Assembly (NCBI GenBank): GCA_007988745.1
Contig: BJUT01000003.1
Location: 84,347-148,346, forward strand
DNA from: Pseudoalteromonas atlantica
Lineage (GTDB): Bacteria > Pseudomonadota > Gammaproteobacteria > Enterobacterales > Alteromonadaceae
Reading direction: 5' to 3'
DNA length: 64,000 nt
Shown: positions 46,240 to 55,323 of the stretch, piece by piece
How the letters are laid out: the number at the start of each line of letters is the position of its first letter
Numbering within the stretch: position 1 is the first letter of the stretch
Notes under the pieces: generated by a model
Databases searched by the model: none
The model's input: only the letters and a program-made list of their open reading frames with translations
Told to the model about the DNA's origin: nothing
Translations under genes and position numbers: made by a program

Positions 46240-47412
46240 TTATGCTTGTTTCACTTCTCGCTTATCAAGCATGCCACTGTAACGAGTTACTACTAATGCT
46301 AGAGCACAAATTGCTGCGCCAATCCAAGCGGTATCTTGAAGTGACATACCCTCTACTACACTGCCACCAATAATTGAGCCCAGTGCGATACCAATATTAA
46401 ACGCTGCTATGTTTAAGCCCGATGCGACATCTACCGCATTAGGAGTATGCTTTTGCGCCTGCTTTACGACATAAAGCTGTAAACCCGGTACGTTACCAAA
46501 CGCAAATGCACCCCATACTAAAATAGTCAGTACGGCCGCTACTTTTGACTCCATCGTAAAAGTAAAAGCCAATAAAATAATTGTCAGCGCACTAAATATA
46601 ATACTCAGTGCGCTAATTGGGCCGCGTTTATCAGCCAGTTTTCCGCCCCAAATATTACCAATGGCTACCGATACACCGTAAACCAGCATAATTAAACCAA
46701 TCGCTGAAGGAGCAAAACCTGTTTCTTGCTCTAAAATAGGTGCTAAGTAAGTAAACGCAGTGAACGTGCCGCCGTAACCTAAAATTGTCATTAAATATAC
46801 GAGTAATAATCGCGGCTTAACAATAACCTGAAGCTGCTCTTTAAACGTTGCCGGAATAGACTGTTTTAAGTTTTTTGGTACTAAAATAGCGCTGCCAATT
46901 AAAGCGATTAAACCCAGTACCGACACCACTAAAAACGTTGCTCGCCAGCCAAAGTGTTGGCCAATCCAAGTGCCTAGTGGCACACCCGTCACTAGCGCTA
47001 CAGTAAGTCCGGTAAACATAATAGCAATAGCACTGGCTTCTTTATCTTTACTTACTAAGCTTGTGGCAATCATTGAGCCAATTGAGAAAAACACCCCGTG
47101 AGCCAAGCCTGTTAAAATACGCGCTAGTATTAATGTTTCGTAACTAGGCGCTTGCCATGCAAGTAAGTTACCTAAAACAAATAAGCCCATTAAGCTTATT
47201 AGTACAATTTTACGGTTCCAACGCCCAGTTAGTGCGGTCAGTACTGGTGCACCAATGGCAACCCCTACTGCATATAAACTAACTAGCAAACCGGCTGAAG
47301 GTAGGCTTACGCCTAAATCGTTTGCAATAGTAGGCACTAATCCCACTATTACGAACTCGGTTGTTCCTATTGCAAATGCGCTTAAGGTGAGCGCCCACAA
47401 AGCCAATGGCAT
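46240..47412 (-). CDS. MFS efflux transporter (DHA1, AraJ/NepI-like)
   Basis: A 390-residue major-facilitator protein with 12 predicted helices. Motif A-like LTGRWNRKIVL between helices 2 and 3; N-terminus LWALTLSAFAIGTTEFVIVGLVPTIA is typical of AraJ/YdhP-type sugar or purine efflux pumps. Divergent from a LysR regulator across 114 bases, the usual plan for a regulated exporter. Substrate unknown. Confidence 0.88.
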   Translation of the reverse strand: MPLALWALTLSAFAIGTTEFVIVGLVPTIANDLGVSLPSAGLLVSLYAVGVAIGAPVLTALTGRWNRKIVLISLMGLFVLGNLLAWQAPSYETLILARILTGLAHGVFFSIGSMIATSLVSKDKEASAIAIMFTGLTVALVTGVPLGTWIGQHFGWRATFLVVSVLGLIALIGSAILVPKNLKQSIPATFKEQLQVIVKPRLLLVYLMTILGYGGTFTAFTYLAPILEQETGFAPSAIGLIMLVYGVSVAIGNIWGGKLADKRGPISALSIIFSALTIILLAFTFTMESKVAAVLTILVWGAFAFGNVPGLQLYVVKQAQKHTPNAVDVASGLNIAAFNIGIALGSIIGGSVVEGMSLQDTAWIGAAICALALVVTRYSGMLDKREVKQA

Positions 47413-47489
47413 AATTAAATCCTCATTATTAGTTAAGACTTACAGTTTGACTAAAAATGTGTTTGCAAAAAATAGCATTAGTGACAAAA

Positions 47490-47514
47490 TACTTTTGTAA
47501 TTAATGCAAAAGTA
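47490..47514. promoter_or_regulatory. Probable LysR operator
   Basis: Arms TACTTTTG and CAAAAGTA separated by nine bases, in the divergent region, 12 bases before the LysR gene. The dyad and position fit a LysR-family autoregulatory site serving both genes. Confidence 0.5.
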
Positions 47515-47526
47515 AGGTGCTCACGT

Positions 47527-48414
47527 ATGGCTCAGCATGCAAAAACCGAAGACTTAGAAATGTTTTTAACGGTAGTAGATAGCGGAAGTTTTTCAGCAGC
47601 AGCTAATTTGCTTGATCAGCAAGTTGCAAAAGTATCGCGGGCCGTGTCTCGCCTTGAAAACACGTTACAATGTACATTACTAAATAGGACCACTCGCCGA
47701 TTAGAGCTAACCGAAGAGGGCCATACCTTTATTAAATATGCTCGCGATGGCTTAAACACCTTACAAACCGGCGAAGAAGCAATAAAGCTTTTAAAACAAG
47801 CCCCTAGTGGAAAATTACGTATTGATGCAGCAAGCCCCTTTGTACTGCACCAATTGGTACCTTTAATTGCTGAATTTAATACGCAATATCCCCACATTAC
47901 GCTCGATATAACCTCCCACGACAGCATTATAGATTTGCTCGAACATAAAACCGACTTAGCAATTCGTATAGGCGAGTTAAAAGACTCCAACCTACATGCA
48001 AAAAAGCTCGGCGTAAGTAAATTGCATTTAGTTGCAAGCCCTAGTTACCTTAAACATACACCGACTATTTCGCACACCAGCGACTTAACTCAGCATAAAC
48101 TCATTGGCTTTACCGACTCGCCCAAACTTAATAACTGGCCGCTAAAATCGCCCACAGCTTTAAATTTTGGCCTAACCGCAAGTAGCGGCGAAACTGTACG
48201 CCAACTATGCTTGGCAAACCAAGGGGTGGCGCTGCTTTCGCACTTTATGATTGGTGATGATTTAAAATCAGGCAAGCTGATAGAAATACTGCCAGGGAGT
48301 ATCAGCACGCCAAACAACCGCGAAATTGTGCAAGCGGTGTATTACAAAAACAGTGCTGTATCGTCGCGTATAATGGCCTTTTTAGACTTTATAAAACCAC
48401 TGCTGAAATTGTAA
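47527..48414 (+). CDS. LysR-family transcriptional regulator
   Basis: A 295-residue LysR protein: N-terminal winged helix (LEMFLTVVDSGSFSAAANLL, then QQVAKVSRAVSRLENTL) and substrate-binding domain (GKLRIDAASPFVLHQLVPLI, FNTQYPHITLDI). It probably controls the divergent MFS transporter and perhaps the aldo-keto reductase and ABM genes behind it. Effector unknown. Start at 47527 is the family start (MAQHAKTEDLEMF). Confidence 0.9.
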   Translation: MAQHAKTEDLEMFLTVVDSGSFSAAANLLDQQVAKVSRAVSRLENTLQCTLLNRTTRRLELTEEGHTFIKYARDGLNTLQTGEEAIKLLKQAPSGKLRIDAASPFVLHQLVPLIAEFNTQYPHITLDITSHDSIIDLLEHKTDLAIRIGELKDSNLHAKKLGVSKLHLVASPSYLKHTPTISHTSDLTQHKLIGFTDSPKLNNWPLKSPTALNFGLTASSGETVRQLCLANQGVALLSHFMIGDDLKSGKLIEILPGSISTPNNREIVQAVYYKNSAVSSRIMAFLDFIKPLLKL

Positions 48415-48424
48415 GTGACGTTTT

Positions 48425-48600
48425 ATACCAAACGTTTAATTAAGTAATCTATATTGTGGCTGGAAAAACGTTTTGCTAGCTAGGCAAAAAATTGGCTATT
48501 TCGTTGTTCTCAGCAATTGCTTCTGCATCCATGCAGTCGTAAATGAAAATTTTTTAACGCAGGTAGCGACACGTTTAGCCCCGCAATATGATTAAGTATT
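48425..48600. repeat. Extragenic region with an element related to one at 55324
   Basis: The first ~32 bases (ATACCAAACGTTTAATTAAG...) closely resemble the start of the 44-bp element at 55324-55367, with one gap. The rest contains GCATCCATGC and other short palindromes and has no coding frame. I infer an interspersed extragenic repeat of this genus; only two partial copies are seen here, and the right boundary is approximate. Confidence 0.4.
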
Positions 48601-48662
48601 ATTGTGGATTGGTTTTGAGCCCAAGGGCAGCATAACTAACACCCTAAATAAAAAGGAATAAA

Positions 48663-49706
48663 ATGGACTCGTTAACGCAGGTAGTTTTAGGTAGCGCAGT
48701 AGGTTACGCCGCATTAGGTAATAAAATTGGCCGAAAAGCCGCTTTATGGGGTGCTGCTTTAGGTACTTTACCCGACTTAGATGTTTTTATTCCTTATGGC
48801 GGGCCAGTGGAGGCATTTACTTATCATCGCGGTTTTAGCCATTCGTTTATTGTGCACTTATTAATTAGCCCCCTTATTGTTTGGCTTATTTTAAAAATAC
48901 ACTCCGGCATGCAAATACATAAAGCGCGCTGGTTTTGGCTGGTATTTTTATGTTTATCGACCCATGCATTACTTGATAGCTTTACAGTATATGGTACGCA
49001 ATTAATATGGCCGCTTAGCGAGCACCCTTTTGCTATTTCAAATATATTTATAATTGATCCCCTGTACACCCTGCCGTTATTGTTGGCCTTTCTGTGCACT
49101 TTAATACCTAAAATACATACACCGCGCATTTATAAAATTAACGCCGCTATGCTTGTGCTCAGTAGCCTTTATTTATGTAGCTCTCTTATTTTAAAAGTAA
49201 TAATTAACAATAAAATAGACGCCGCGTTTGCACATAAACACATACACATTAATAACTATGTAAGCACCCCCGCCCCACTTACGACCTTGCTATGGCGAGT
49301 TGTAGCGATGTCTGATGGGCAATATTACATAAGTTATGCCTCGGTATTTGACTCCCCTGAAGAGGTTACAATAAACCGCTATAACACAAGCCCCGCTTTG
49401 CTAAACGATATTAAAAATGAATGGGGCATAAAACGTTTGCAGTGGTTTACTAAAGGTTTTTATAGCGTGAAAGAGCAGCAAAATAAAATTGTTTTATCCG
49501 ACTTACGTATGGGCATGGAGTGTTATTACGTATTTAATTTTGCAGTTGGAGAAAAAACTAACAAAGGAGTGCAGGTAAGCAACTTTGAAAAACTAAATCA
49601 GCGCTCAAATTTAAGTAGCCTAAGTAAAGTGTGGGGTAGAATTTGGAACCCTGATGTCAGTTTAGCCCCGTCCTATGCAGACAAAAACTGTATGAAAATG
49701 CCTTAA
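48663..49706 (+). CDS. YdjM/DUF457-type inner-membrane metal-dependent hydrolase
   Basis: A 347-residue integral membrane protein of the YdjM (LexA-binding) family. Metal-site motifs: PDLDVF and YHRGFSHSF in the first 65 residues, then HALLDSFTVYGTQLIWPLSEHPF. Several helices (FIVHLLISPLIVWLILKI, LYTLPLLLAFLCTL, LVLSSLYLCSSLIL), then a soluble C-terminal ~170 residues. Reaction unknown. Monocistronic. Confidence 0.85.
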   Translation: MDSLTQVVLGSAVGYAALGNKIGRKAALWGAALGTLPDLDVFIPYGGPVEAFTYHRGFSHSFIVHLLISPLIVWLILKIHSGMQIHKARWFWLVFLCLSTHALLDSFTVYGTQLIWPLSEHPFAISNIFIIDPLYTLPLLLAFLCTLIPKIHTPRIYKINAAMLVLSSLYLCSSLILKVIINNKIDAAFAHKHIHINNYVSTPAPLTTLLWRVVAMSDGQYYISYASVFDSPEEVTINRYNTSPALLNDIKNEWGIKRLQWFTKGFYSVKEQQNKIVLSDLRMGMECYYVFNFAVGEKTNKGVQVSNFEKLNQRSNLSSLSKVWGRIWNPDVSLAPSYADKNCMKMP

Positions 49707-49855
49707 CACTCTGATTATAATTGCATTCATTAATCTGAGCTGGCGTTAAAATATTTAAGTTTGCTTTCGCTAGCTAAAATTTTAAGTGAAACAAAACAAA
49801 TTAGCAGCTTGAAATAGATTTATTATCCAAAGCTCAGGTTGGTGGTTAATTAATA

Positions 49856-49888
49856 AGGCGCAGCTAAGTGAGCGTTTCACCTGCGCCT
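49856..49888 (-). terminator. Probable terminator of the 88-residue gene
   Basis: Arms AGGCGCAG and CTGCGCCT, with an inner GTGA/TCAC pair in the loop, directly after the stop codon on the minus strand. The tail is T-rich (TTATTAATT) but not a pure T-run. Confidence 0.5.
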
Positions 49889-49893
49889 AAGTA

Positions 49894-50160
49894 TTAATTT
49901 TGGTGCTCGTATTGGCCTCGGTATACCTCAAACACTTTTAAAACAGTGTGCTGTTCTTTATTTAGATTATCAAACCAATCGTCAAATAGTTCGTCGTTAT
50001 CTTGCTCACTTAACGCCATATATTGTGCTAATAGCTCAATAATATCGTTGTGTGTACAGTCTATTGGATTAATTTGCTCAGATAAGACTGTGTGATCGCG
50101 CTCTCTAAGGGTTTCCATCACCCCTTGGTCTATTTGTTCTTGTTGTGCTGCGTCGCTCAT
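49894..50160 (-). CDS. Small acidic hypothetical protein
   Basis: An 88-residue, strongly acidic soluble protein (DNDELFDDWFDNLNKEQHTVLKVF). No signal peptide or known motif; I do not recognise the family. Divergent from rpmE2 across 224 bases. Confidence 0.6.
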   Translation of the reverse strand: MSDAAQQEQIDQGVMETLRERDHTVLSEQINPIDCTHNDIIELLAQYMALSEQDNDELFDDWFDNLNKEQHTVLKVFEVYRGQYEHQN

Positions 50161-50351
50161 AGCTTACCTCTAAACCGTAAAAATTTTCTTGTTAACACTT
50201 TTTATATAGTTATAACAGCCTAAAAACTAATAGCCAGTATTTTTGGTTTAAGTGGTTATTTTTTGAATTGTTTGCGCAATTAGCCAGCAAAAATACCAGT
50301 AAATGAGAGTAAAAATCATTTGCACAAATGCCGTAAACGCGATAACCTATA

Positions 50352-50364
50352 GTTATATTATCAC
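50352..50364 (+). promoter_or_regulatory. Zur-like operator upstream of rpmE2
   Basis: GTTATATTATCAC matches the Zur core GTTATANTATAAC at 11 of 12 fixed positions. It lies 20 bases before the rpmE2 start and overlaps a TATATT-like -10. Zinc-independent L31/L36 paralogs are classic Zur targets, induced in zinc starvation. Confidence 0.6.
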
Positions 50365-50384
50365 ATAACAACTTGAGGCGTATT

Positions 50385-50648
50385 ATGAAACCTAATATCC
50401 ATCCAGATTACAACGTGGTTGCTTTTCACGATACAGCTGCCGATAGCTACTTCATTATTGGCTCAACCATTAAAACAGACCGCACTATTGAGCTTGAAGG
50501 GAAAACGTATCCGTATGTGCCTATTGATGTGTCTAGCGACTCGCACCCATTTTACACTGGTAAGCAAAAAACGGTGGCTAGTGACGGCCGTGTCGCGCAG
50601 TTTAACCGTCGCTTTAAAAACTTATCTACTGCCAAAAAAGGTGAGTAA
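50385..50648 (+). CDS. rpmE2: Type B 50S ribosomal protein L31 (zinc-independent)
   Basis: An 87-residue L31 paralog (YkgM type): [44 protein letters not shown]. The CxxC zinc motif of the housekeeping L31 is absent. It replaces zinc-bearing L31 in ribosomes when zinc is scarce, releasing zinc. The ATG at 50385 is the family start; a TTG at 50373 is also in frame. A Zur-like box precedes it, and its stop shares one base with rpmJ2 (TAATG). Confidence 0.93.
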   Translation: MKPNIHPDYNVVAFHDTAADSYFIIGSTIKTDRTIELEGKTYPYVPIDVSSDSHPFYTGKQKTVASDGRVAQFNRRFKNLSTAKKGE

Positions 50649-50782
50649 TGAAAGTATTAAGCTCGCTTAAAAGCGCTAAGCAATGACCAGGATGTCAAAT
50701 AGTGAAGCGAAAAGGACGTGTTTTTGTAATATGTAAAGACAATCCACGTTTTAAAGCAGTACAAGGAATGAAGAAAAAATAA
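50648..50782 (+). pseudogene. rpmJ2: Type B ribosomal protein L36 gene with in-frame TGA
   Basis: The frame reads [15 protein letters not shown] (50684-50686), [31 protein letters not shown] and stop. Compared with YkgO-type L36 (AKxRHPxCQ), the TGA sits where Arg-His should be and one codon is missing, as if by a 3-base deletion plus a substitution. The rest, 32 codons, is fully conserved. It overlaps rpmE2 by one base. Options are recent inactivation, sequencing error, stop readthrough, or reinitiation at the GTG at 50702, which has AGGA upstream and would give a 26-residue product. Followed by a good terminator. Confidence 0.85.
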
Positions 50783-50799
50783 CACTAATTCCGTGAAGT

Positions 50800-50835
50800 A
50801 TACGGGTAAACGAACCATGTTTACCCGTATTTTTT
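50800..50835 (+). terminator. Terminator of rpmE2-rpmJ2
   Basis: Twelve-bp perfect arms ATACGGGTAAAC and GTTTACCCGTAT, loop GAACCAT, then TTTTT. Its end reaches the stop codon of the convergent OsmC-family gene. Confidence 0.92.
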
Positions 50836-51220
50836 ATTTAACAACTACAGAAAACTCAGGTTGGGCCTGAATCACTTTTTTAACAGTACACGTATTAACC
50901 GCAGCAATAAGTGCTTTTTTATATTTTTGAGGAAAGCCATCTGGTAAATTAATTTCGATAGAAAATAATTTTTTACCTTCTTCATCTACGTTTTCATTAT
51001 TTTGCGTAAGCGTCATCCCTTGTGTAGAGATATCGCGTTGCTCACAAAATTTACGTGCATAAAACCCAGCACATAGCACCATGCTTACTAAAAAGTAGTC
51101 AAACGGTTCTGGGTGCTCGGCACCGCCACCAGCATTAATACTTTGATCGCTTATTACTTCAAGGTCGCCAAATTTTGCACTTTGTTTTTGACCCTCTAAC
51201 AATGACACTGAAATTTCCAT
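50834..51220 (-). CDS. OsmC/Ohr-family protein
   Basis: A 128-residue OsmC-fold protein. Peroxidatic-type cysteines appear in SMVLCAGFYARKFCEQRDI and a third in VNTCTVKKVI. Acts as a thiol peroxidase in related families, though this short YhfA-like form may differ. GGGAEHPEPFDYFLVSM is the family's active-site helix. Monocistronic, converging with rpmE2-rpmJ2. Confidence 0.8.
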   Translation of the reverse strand: MEISVSLLEGQKQSAKFGDLEVISDQSINAGGGAEHPEPFDYFLVSMVLCAGFYARKFCEQRDISTQGMTLTQNNENVDEEGKKLFSIEINLPDGFPQKYKKALIAAVNTCTVKKVIQAQPEFSVVVK

Positions 51221-51419
51221 TACTATTCCTTAATTAATCTGCACCCTAAATAAGAGCTTTACTAAATATTGAAAAATGAGCATTCAAACTACTTAATCTG
51301 CAGCTATACATTTTATTAAAACATCACAAATCTGCGCATCAATAATGCGCTACTGCGAAAAAGTTAGCATATGTAGCGCTGAAATAACTGCTCGACATTA
51401 ATTTACAAAAAAGCTGAGG

Positions 51420-51809
51420 TTAATTACCAAACAATAAGTCAAAAAAACCCGGAGGCTCGTGCAACTCATGATACTTCTTGCGTAAATCATCTATATTTTT
51501 AAGGGCTGGCTTTGCTGCATCAAGCCCGCGCTCATTCGCTAATTTTTTTGCCAACTTTGCTTGCGCAATAACTTTATCTAGCCCTTGTAGCGACATTTGT
51601 GCTTCTTTATGAAAGGTCGCTTTTTTACTGGTTTCAACCAAAGTAATAAACTTATCTATGGCGGTATTAAAGCCACCTATACCTACTGCTTGCACCGCAT
51701 TTTTATAAGCAAGGCCTGTATTTTTCATATTAACTTCGAGATCAACTTCTTGCTCTGAAATGGCCGCAGTACTAAATACAAAAGTAAAAATTAAAACTAA
51801 AAACTTCAT
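51420..51809 (-). CDS. Cytochrome b562-like periplasmic protein
   Basis: A 129-residue precursor: signal peptide FLVLIFTFVFSTAAIS, then a four-helix bundle. The likely axial haem ligands are the Met of EVNMKNTG near the mature N-terminus and the His of LRKKYHELH near the C-terminus, matching cytochrome b562. Sequence similarity is otherwise low. Could be a periplasmic electron carrier. Monocistronic. Confidence 0.7.
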   Translation of the reverse strand: MKFLVLIFTFVFSTAAISEQEVDLEVNMKNTGLAYKNAVQAVGIGGFNTAIDKFITLVETSKKATFHKEAQMSLQGLDKVIAQAKLAKKLANERGLDAAKPALKNIDDLRKKYHELHEPPGFFDLLFGN

Positions 51810-52222
51810 GGTAAAACCTATTTATAAAAAACAGTATAAGTGTATCAAGTTTACGTAATAAAGTAACTCAAGGTGCATAGGATGCTAGATAACTGTAAAG
51901 GGGCTTTACAAAAATTGTGATACTGCAAGTTTTATAGTGAAAAATTTTCAAATTTAATTTTTATTCTTACTATTTCTCAAAAGTTGACTCATTTAACAAG
52001 TTAAATTAAATACATAAACCTTACAAATTCGCCTATAATTAGAGCACCCCATTTAAAGGTTAAAATACACTCAATGGTTATATTTAAGCCATTATCAAAT
52101 CAATGGCGCTCAAAATAAACTCTTTAATATTACCAATACAATTCCAATGTAAATTAATTGACAGCAATTAATAAACAAACCGTAAACACCCATAAAACTT
52201 ATACTCCTAACATCACCTCGCT

Positions 52223-52243
52223 TTGTTGTTAATTTAACAACAA
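52223..52243. promoter_or_regulatory. Perfect palindrome upstream of the TonB receptor
   Basis: Ten-base arms TTGTTGTTAA and TTAACAACAA around a single T: a perfect dyad of operator size, 182 bases before the receptor start. It has no match in my memory to a named regulator site. Confidence 0.55.
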
Positions 52244-52326
52244 CTCACCTGTAACTTATTTCATGTTAGTGATTTAGGCTTATTTTAGTTGCTTTTAATA
52301 AAATAATACGCATGCAATAATCGCCG

Positions 52327-52350
52327 GCCCTATAACAAAAGTTATAGGGC
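52327..52350 (+). other. Stem-loop in the TonB receptor leader
   Basis: Ten-bp perfect arms GCCCTATAAC and GTTATAGGGC around AAAA, 75 bases before the receptor start, without a T-run. It could be an mRNA leader structure or part of the promoter region. Confidence 0.5.
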
Positions 52351-52424
52351 TTAGGCTAAATGCACTGTGTATTTAGCTAAAAGATAATGTATTTAATTAT
52401 TATAAAATCTCCTTTGGGAAACAC

Positions 52425-55271
52425 ATGAAACGTCATAATTTACTTTCTACTAGCATTAAATGTGCATTGATTACTGCTGCTGCAACAGCGAGTAATTCTG
52501 TACTTGCACAAGATGAGCAAGCGACAAAAATTGAACGCGTTGAAGTAACGGGTTCGCGTATTTTACGTGAAGGCGCTATTGCACCGGCACCAGTAACAGT
52601 TATAAGCGGCGAGCAGCTAATTAATACTGGCGCTGTAAACATTGGTGAAGCACTAAACAACTTACCAGCACTTGGCAATACATATTCAATGGCTAACTCA
52701 GACCGCTTTATTGGTACTGCTGGTTTAAACATTCTTGATTTACGTAACATGGGTACCGACCGTACCTTAGTACTTGTAAACGGTAAGCGCCACGTATCTA
52801 GCTCAGCGAGCTCTCAAGCTGTTGATACAAATACTATTCCGAGCGTCTGGGTTGAGCGAGTAGAAATTATTACTGGTGGTGCATCAGCTGTATACGGTGC
52901 TGATGCGGTTACAGGTGTTGTCAACTTTATATTAAAAGACAACATTGAAGGTATGGATTTTAGCGTTACCCGTGGTTTTGCCGATTTAAACAGCTACAAC
53001 AACGAAAAAGCAACGTTCTCGTACGGCTCTAATTTTGATAACGACCGTGGTAATGCCGCTTTTGCTATTGAGTACTCAGGCCAAGATTCATTAAATGCAC
53101 TTGACCACCCTTGGACTAGCACATCTTTTAGCAGCTTACCTAACCAAGCCCAAACGGATGAGAACAAAAATAGTGCTGACTTTCCTGATAAAATTTTAAC
53201 ACCTAATGCGGGTTATTTCGCCATCAATGATGCAGGTGTTTATGCACTTGAAGATCCAAGTAAATTTATTAATAGCTTTAACCCGGATAGCAGTGCTCGT
53301 GACTTATACATAGGCAATAACGCAGATCCATATTCATGTGCAGAATGTGACTTTTTTAACCTAGGCCAATTTGAAGAAATACAACCTGAGTTTGAGCGTT
53401 ACAACGTAAACTTTAAAGTTAACTACGATGTTACCGACGATTTAAACGTCTACTTTGATGCAAAATACGTAAATAGCCAAGGCGAAAGCATAGGTCAACC
53501 TGCGTTTTTCTTTTTTGACAGCGACAACAGCATTAAAATTGATAACCCTTACCTAGACCCAGATATCAAAGCGCGTATGCAAGAGGAAGGCGTTGATTCA
53601 ATCATGGTTAACCGCATGATGAGTGACCTTGGCCGCCGCGTTGAAAATAATACACGTGAAACAACGCGTTTTGTTACAGGCTTAAAAGGGACTGTGTTTG
53701 AAGACTGGGAATTAGATACATCAGTTGTGTATGGTCAAACTGACTTAGAGCGCGAAAATGGCGCTAATATGATTTTAGCCAACTACTTTAATGCCCTTGA
53801 TGCCGTTGAAGATGCAGATGGCAACATCGTATGTCGCAGCGCTGCTGCACAAGCTGATGGCTGTGTACCGGTAAACATTATGGGTTTTGGCGCACCATCT
53901 CAGCAAGCGATTGATTACATAAATACGGTCTCTGTAGGTACGTCAACTATTAAGCAAACCGTGGTTTCTGGTTCACTTGCCAATGGCGCTATATTTGAAT
54001 TACCAGCAGGTTATGTAGGTGTTGCGTTTGGTGCTGAATACCGTAAAGAAGAAAGCGAAACAAAAGAGCCTGATAACGCAGAAGGTACATTTTTTAACGC
54101 TTTAGGCGAAGATAAAGGCTCGTTTAATGTGCGTGAAGTATTTTTTGAAGCAACTATGCCTATTTTAACTGACTTACCGCTTATTCAAGATTTAGTATTT
54201 GATACCGCAGTACGTCATGCTGATTACAGCACAATTGGCGAAGCAACTAGCTGGAAACTAGGCCTTGATTGGACTGTTAACGATGAACTACGTGTGCGTG
54301 TAACGCAATCTGCAGCACTTCGTGCGCCTAACATAAGTGAAGTATTTGGTGCAGCAAGCCAAACTTTCTACAATGTAGAAGACCCGTGCCGCGCTGAAAA
54401 CATAGCTAATTTATCAAATGCAGCAACACGCACCGCAAACTGTGCTGCATTAGGTGTTGCAAGTGACTTTAACTCAGGTTACGACTCAGCCTCTTTAGAT
54501 GGCTTAACAAGCGGTAACCGTGATGTTAAAGGTGAAGAGTCTACAAGTACAACGGTAGGTATTGTTTATCAACCAGAGTTTTTAGAAAACGCTGTGCTTA
54601 CTATAGATTACTGGGAAATTGATCTAGAAAATGCAATTGACACAATCGACGCGCAAGAAATACTTGACCGCTGTGTTGATAGCACAACAGGTATAGACAA
54701 TCAGTACTGTAATTTAATTACACGTAATGCCAGTGGTGAAATTTCGCTGATTCAAAACTCAGTGCTTAACGTAGCTGGTCAAAAGGCGTCTGGTGTTGAT
54801 TTTGAACTAGGCTATGACTTTGATGCGCTAGAAGGTAGCTTTAAAACACGTTTAATTGGTACTTACCTTATTGAACGCAAAGATTACCCGTTCCAGGATG
54901 ATCCTAGTTCATATATTGAGTATGCAGGTACAACCGGCGAAGCGAAATGGCAGACTAACCTATCTGTAAGCTACGTAATGGATAACTTTTATTCAACGGT
55001 TGAAACACGCTTTATCAGCGAAGTTGATTTATACACAAATGTAGAGCTTGCGAGTAACTCGAACCCAAGTAACCAAATGTCTTACGGTAAATACTTTATT
55101 ACCGATATGACAGTGGGTTACAACTTCGATAGCGGCTTAGGCGTTAAAGTAGGTGTTGATAACCTATTTAATCGTAAACTTCCGTACGGTACACGCGGGA
55201 CCGGCGAAAACAGCGCAAGTTACGATAACATTGGCCGCTTTGGCTACATTAACTTAAGCTACAGCTTATAA
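52425..55271 (+). CDS. TonB-dependent outer-membrane receptor
   Basis: A 948-residue TonB-dependent transporter: signal peptide ALITAAATASNSVLA, TonB-box-like IERVEVTGSRI, plug (VNIGEALNNLPAL, ADAVTGVVNFILKDNIEGM) and a 22-strand barrel ending NLSYSL. This subtype is common in Alteromonadales and Xanthomonas, often for carbohydrate uptake. Substrate unknown; the phosphorylase operon converges on it, so uptake of a glucoside is possible but not shown. Confidence 0.9.
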   Translation: MKRHNLLSTSIKCALITAAATASNSVLAQDEQATKIERVEVTGSRILREGAIAPAPVTVISGEQLINTGAVNIGEALNNLPALGNTYSMANSDRFIGTAGLNILDLRNMGTDRTLVLVNGKRHVSSSASSQAVDTNTIPSVWVERVEIITGGASAVYGADAVTGVVNFILKDNIEGMDFSVTRGFADLNSYNNEKATFSYGSNFDNDRGNAAFAIEYSGQDSLNALDHPWTSTSFSSLPNQAQTDENKNSADFPDKILTPNAGYFAINDAGVYALEDPSKFINSFNPDSSARDLYIGNNADPYSCAECDFFNLGQFEEIQPEFERYNVNFKVNYDVTDDLNVYFDAKYVNSQGESIGQPAFFFFDSDNSIKIDNPYLDPDIKARMQEEGVDSIMVNRMMSDLGRRVENNTRETTRFVTGLKGTVFEDWELDTSVVYGQTDLERENGANMILANYFNALDAVEDADGNIVCRSAAAQADGCVPVNIMGFGAPSQQAIDYINTVSVGTSTIKQTVVSGSLANGAIFELPAGYVGVAFGAEYRKEESETKEPDNAEGTFFNALGEDKGSFNVREVFFEATMPILTDLPLIQDLVFDTAVRHADYSTIGEATSWKLGLDWTVNDELRVRVTQSAALRAPNISEVFGAASQTFYNVEDPCRAENIANLSNAATRTANCAALGVASDFNSGYDSASLDGLTSGNRDVKGEESTSTTVGIVYQPEFLENAVLTIDYWEIDLENAIDTIDAQEILDRCVDSTTGIDNQYCNLITRNASGEISLIQNSVLNVAGQKASGVDFELGYDFDALEGSFKTRLIGTYLIERKDYPFQDDPSSYIEYAGTTGEAKWQTNLSVSYVMDNFYSTVETRFISEVDLYTNVELASNSNPSNQMSYGKYFITDMTVGYNFDSGLGVKVGVDNLFNRKLPYGTRGTGENSASYDNIGRFGYINLSYSL

Positions 55272-55299
55272 TTAGTAACAACGTTTATTAATTAAGTTA

Positions 55300-55323
55300 A
55301 AGGCTCGCACTGCGAGCCTTTTT
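55300..55323. terminator. Terminator of the TonB receptor gene
   Basis: AAGGCTCGC, ACT, GCGAGCC and TTTTT. Symmetrical enough to serve the convergent phosphorylase gene as well. Confidence 0.88.

Larger units (their letters stand above)
51810..52424. other. Gene-free region upstream of the TonB receptor
   Basis: No plausible coding frame. It contains a near-operator-quality palindrome (52223-52243) and a GC-flanked stem-loop (52327-52350), both on the receptor side. Otherwise AT-rich; it likely carries the receptor promoter. Confidence 0.6.
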
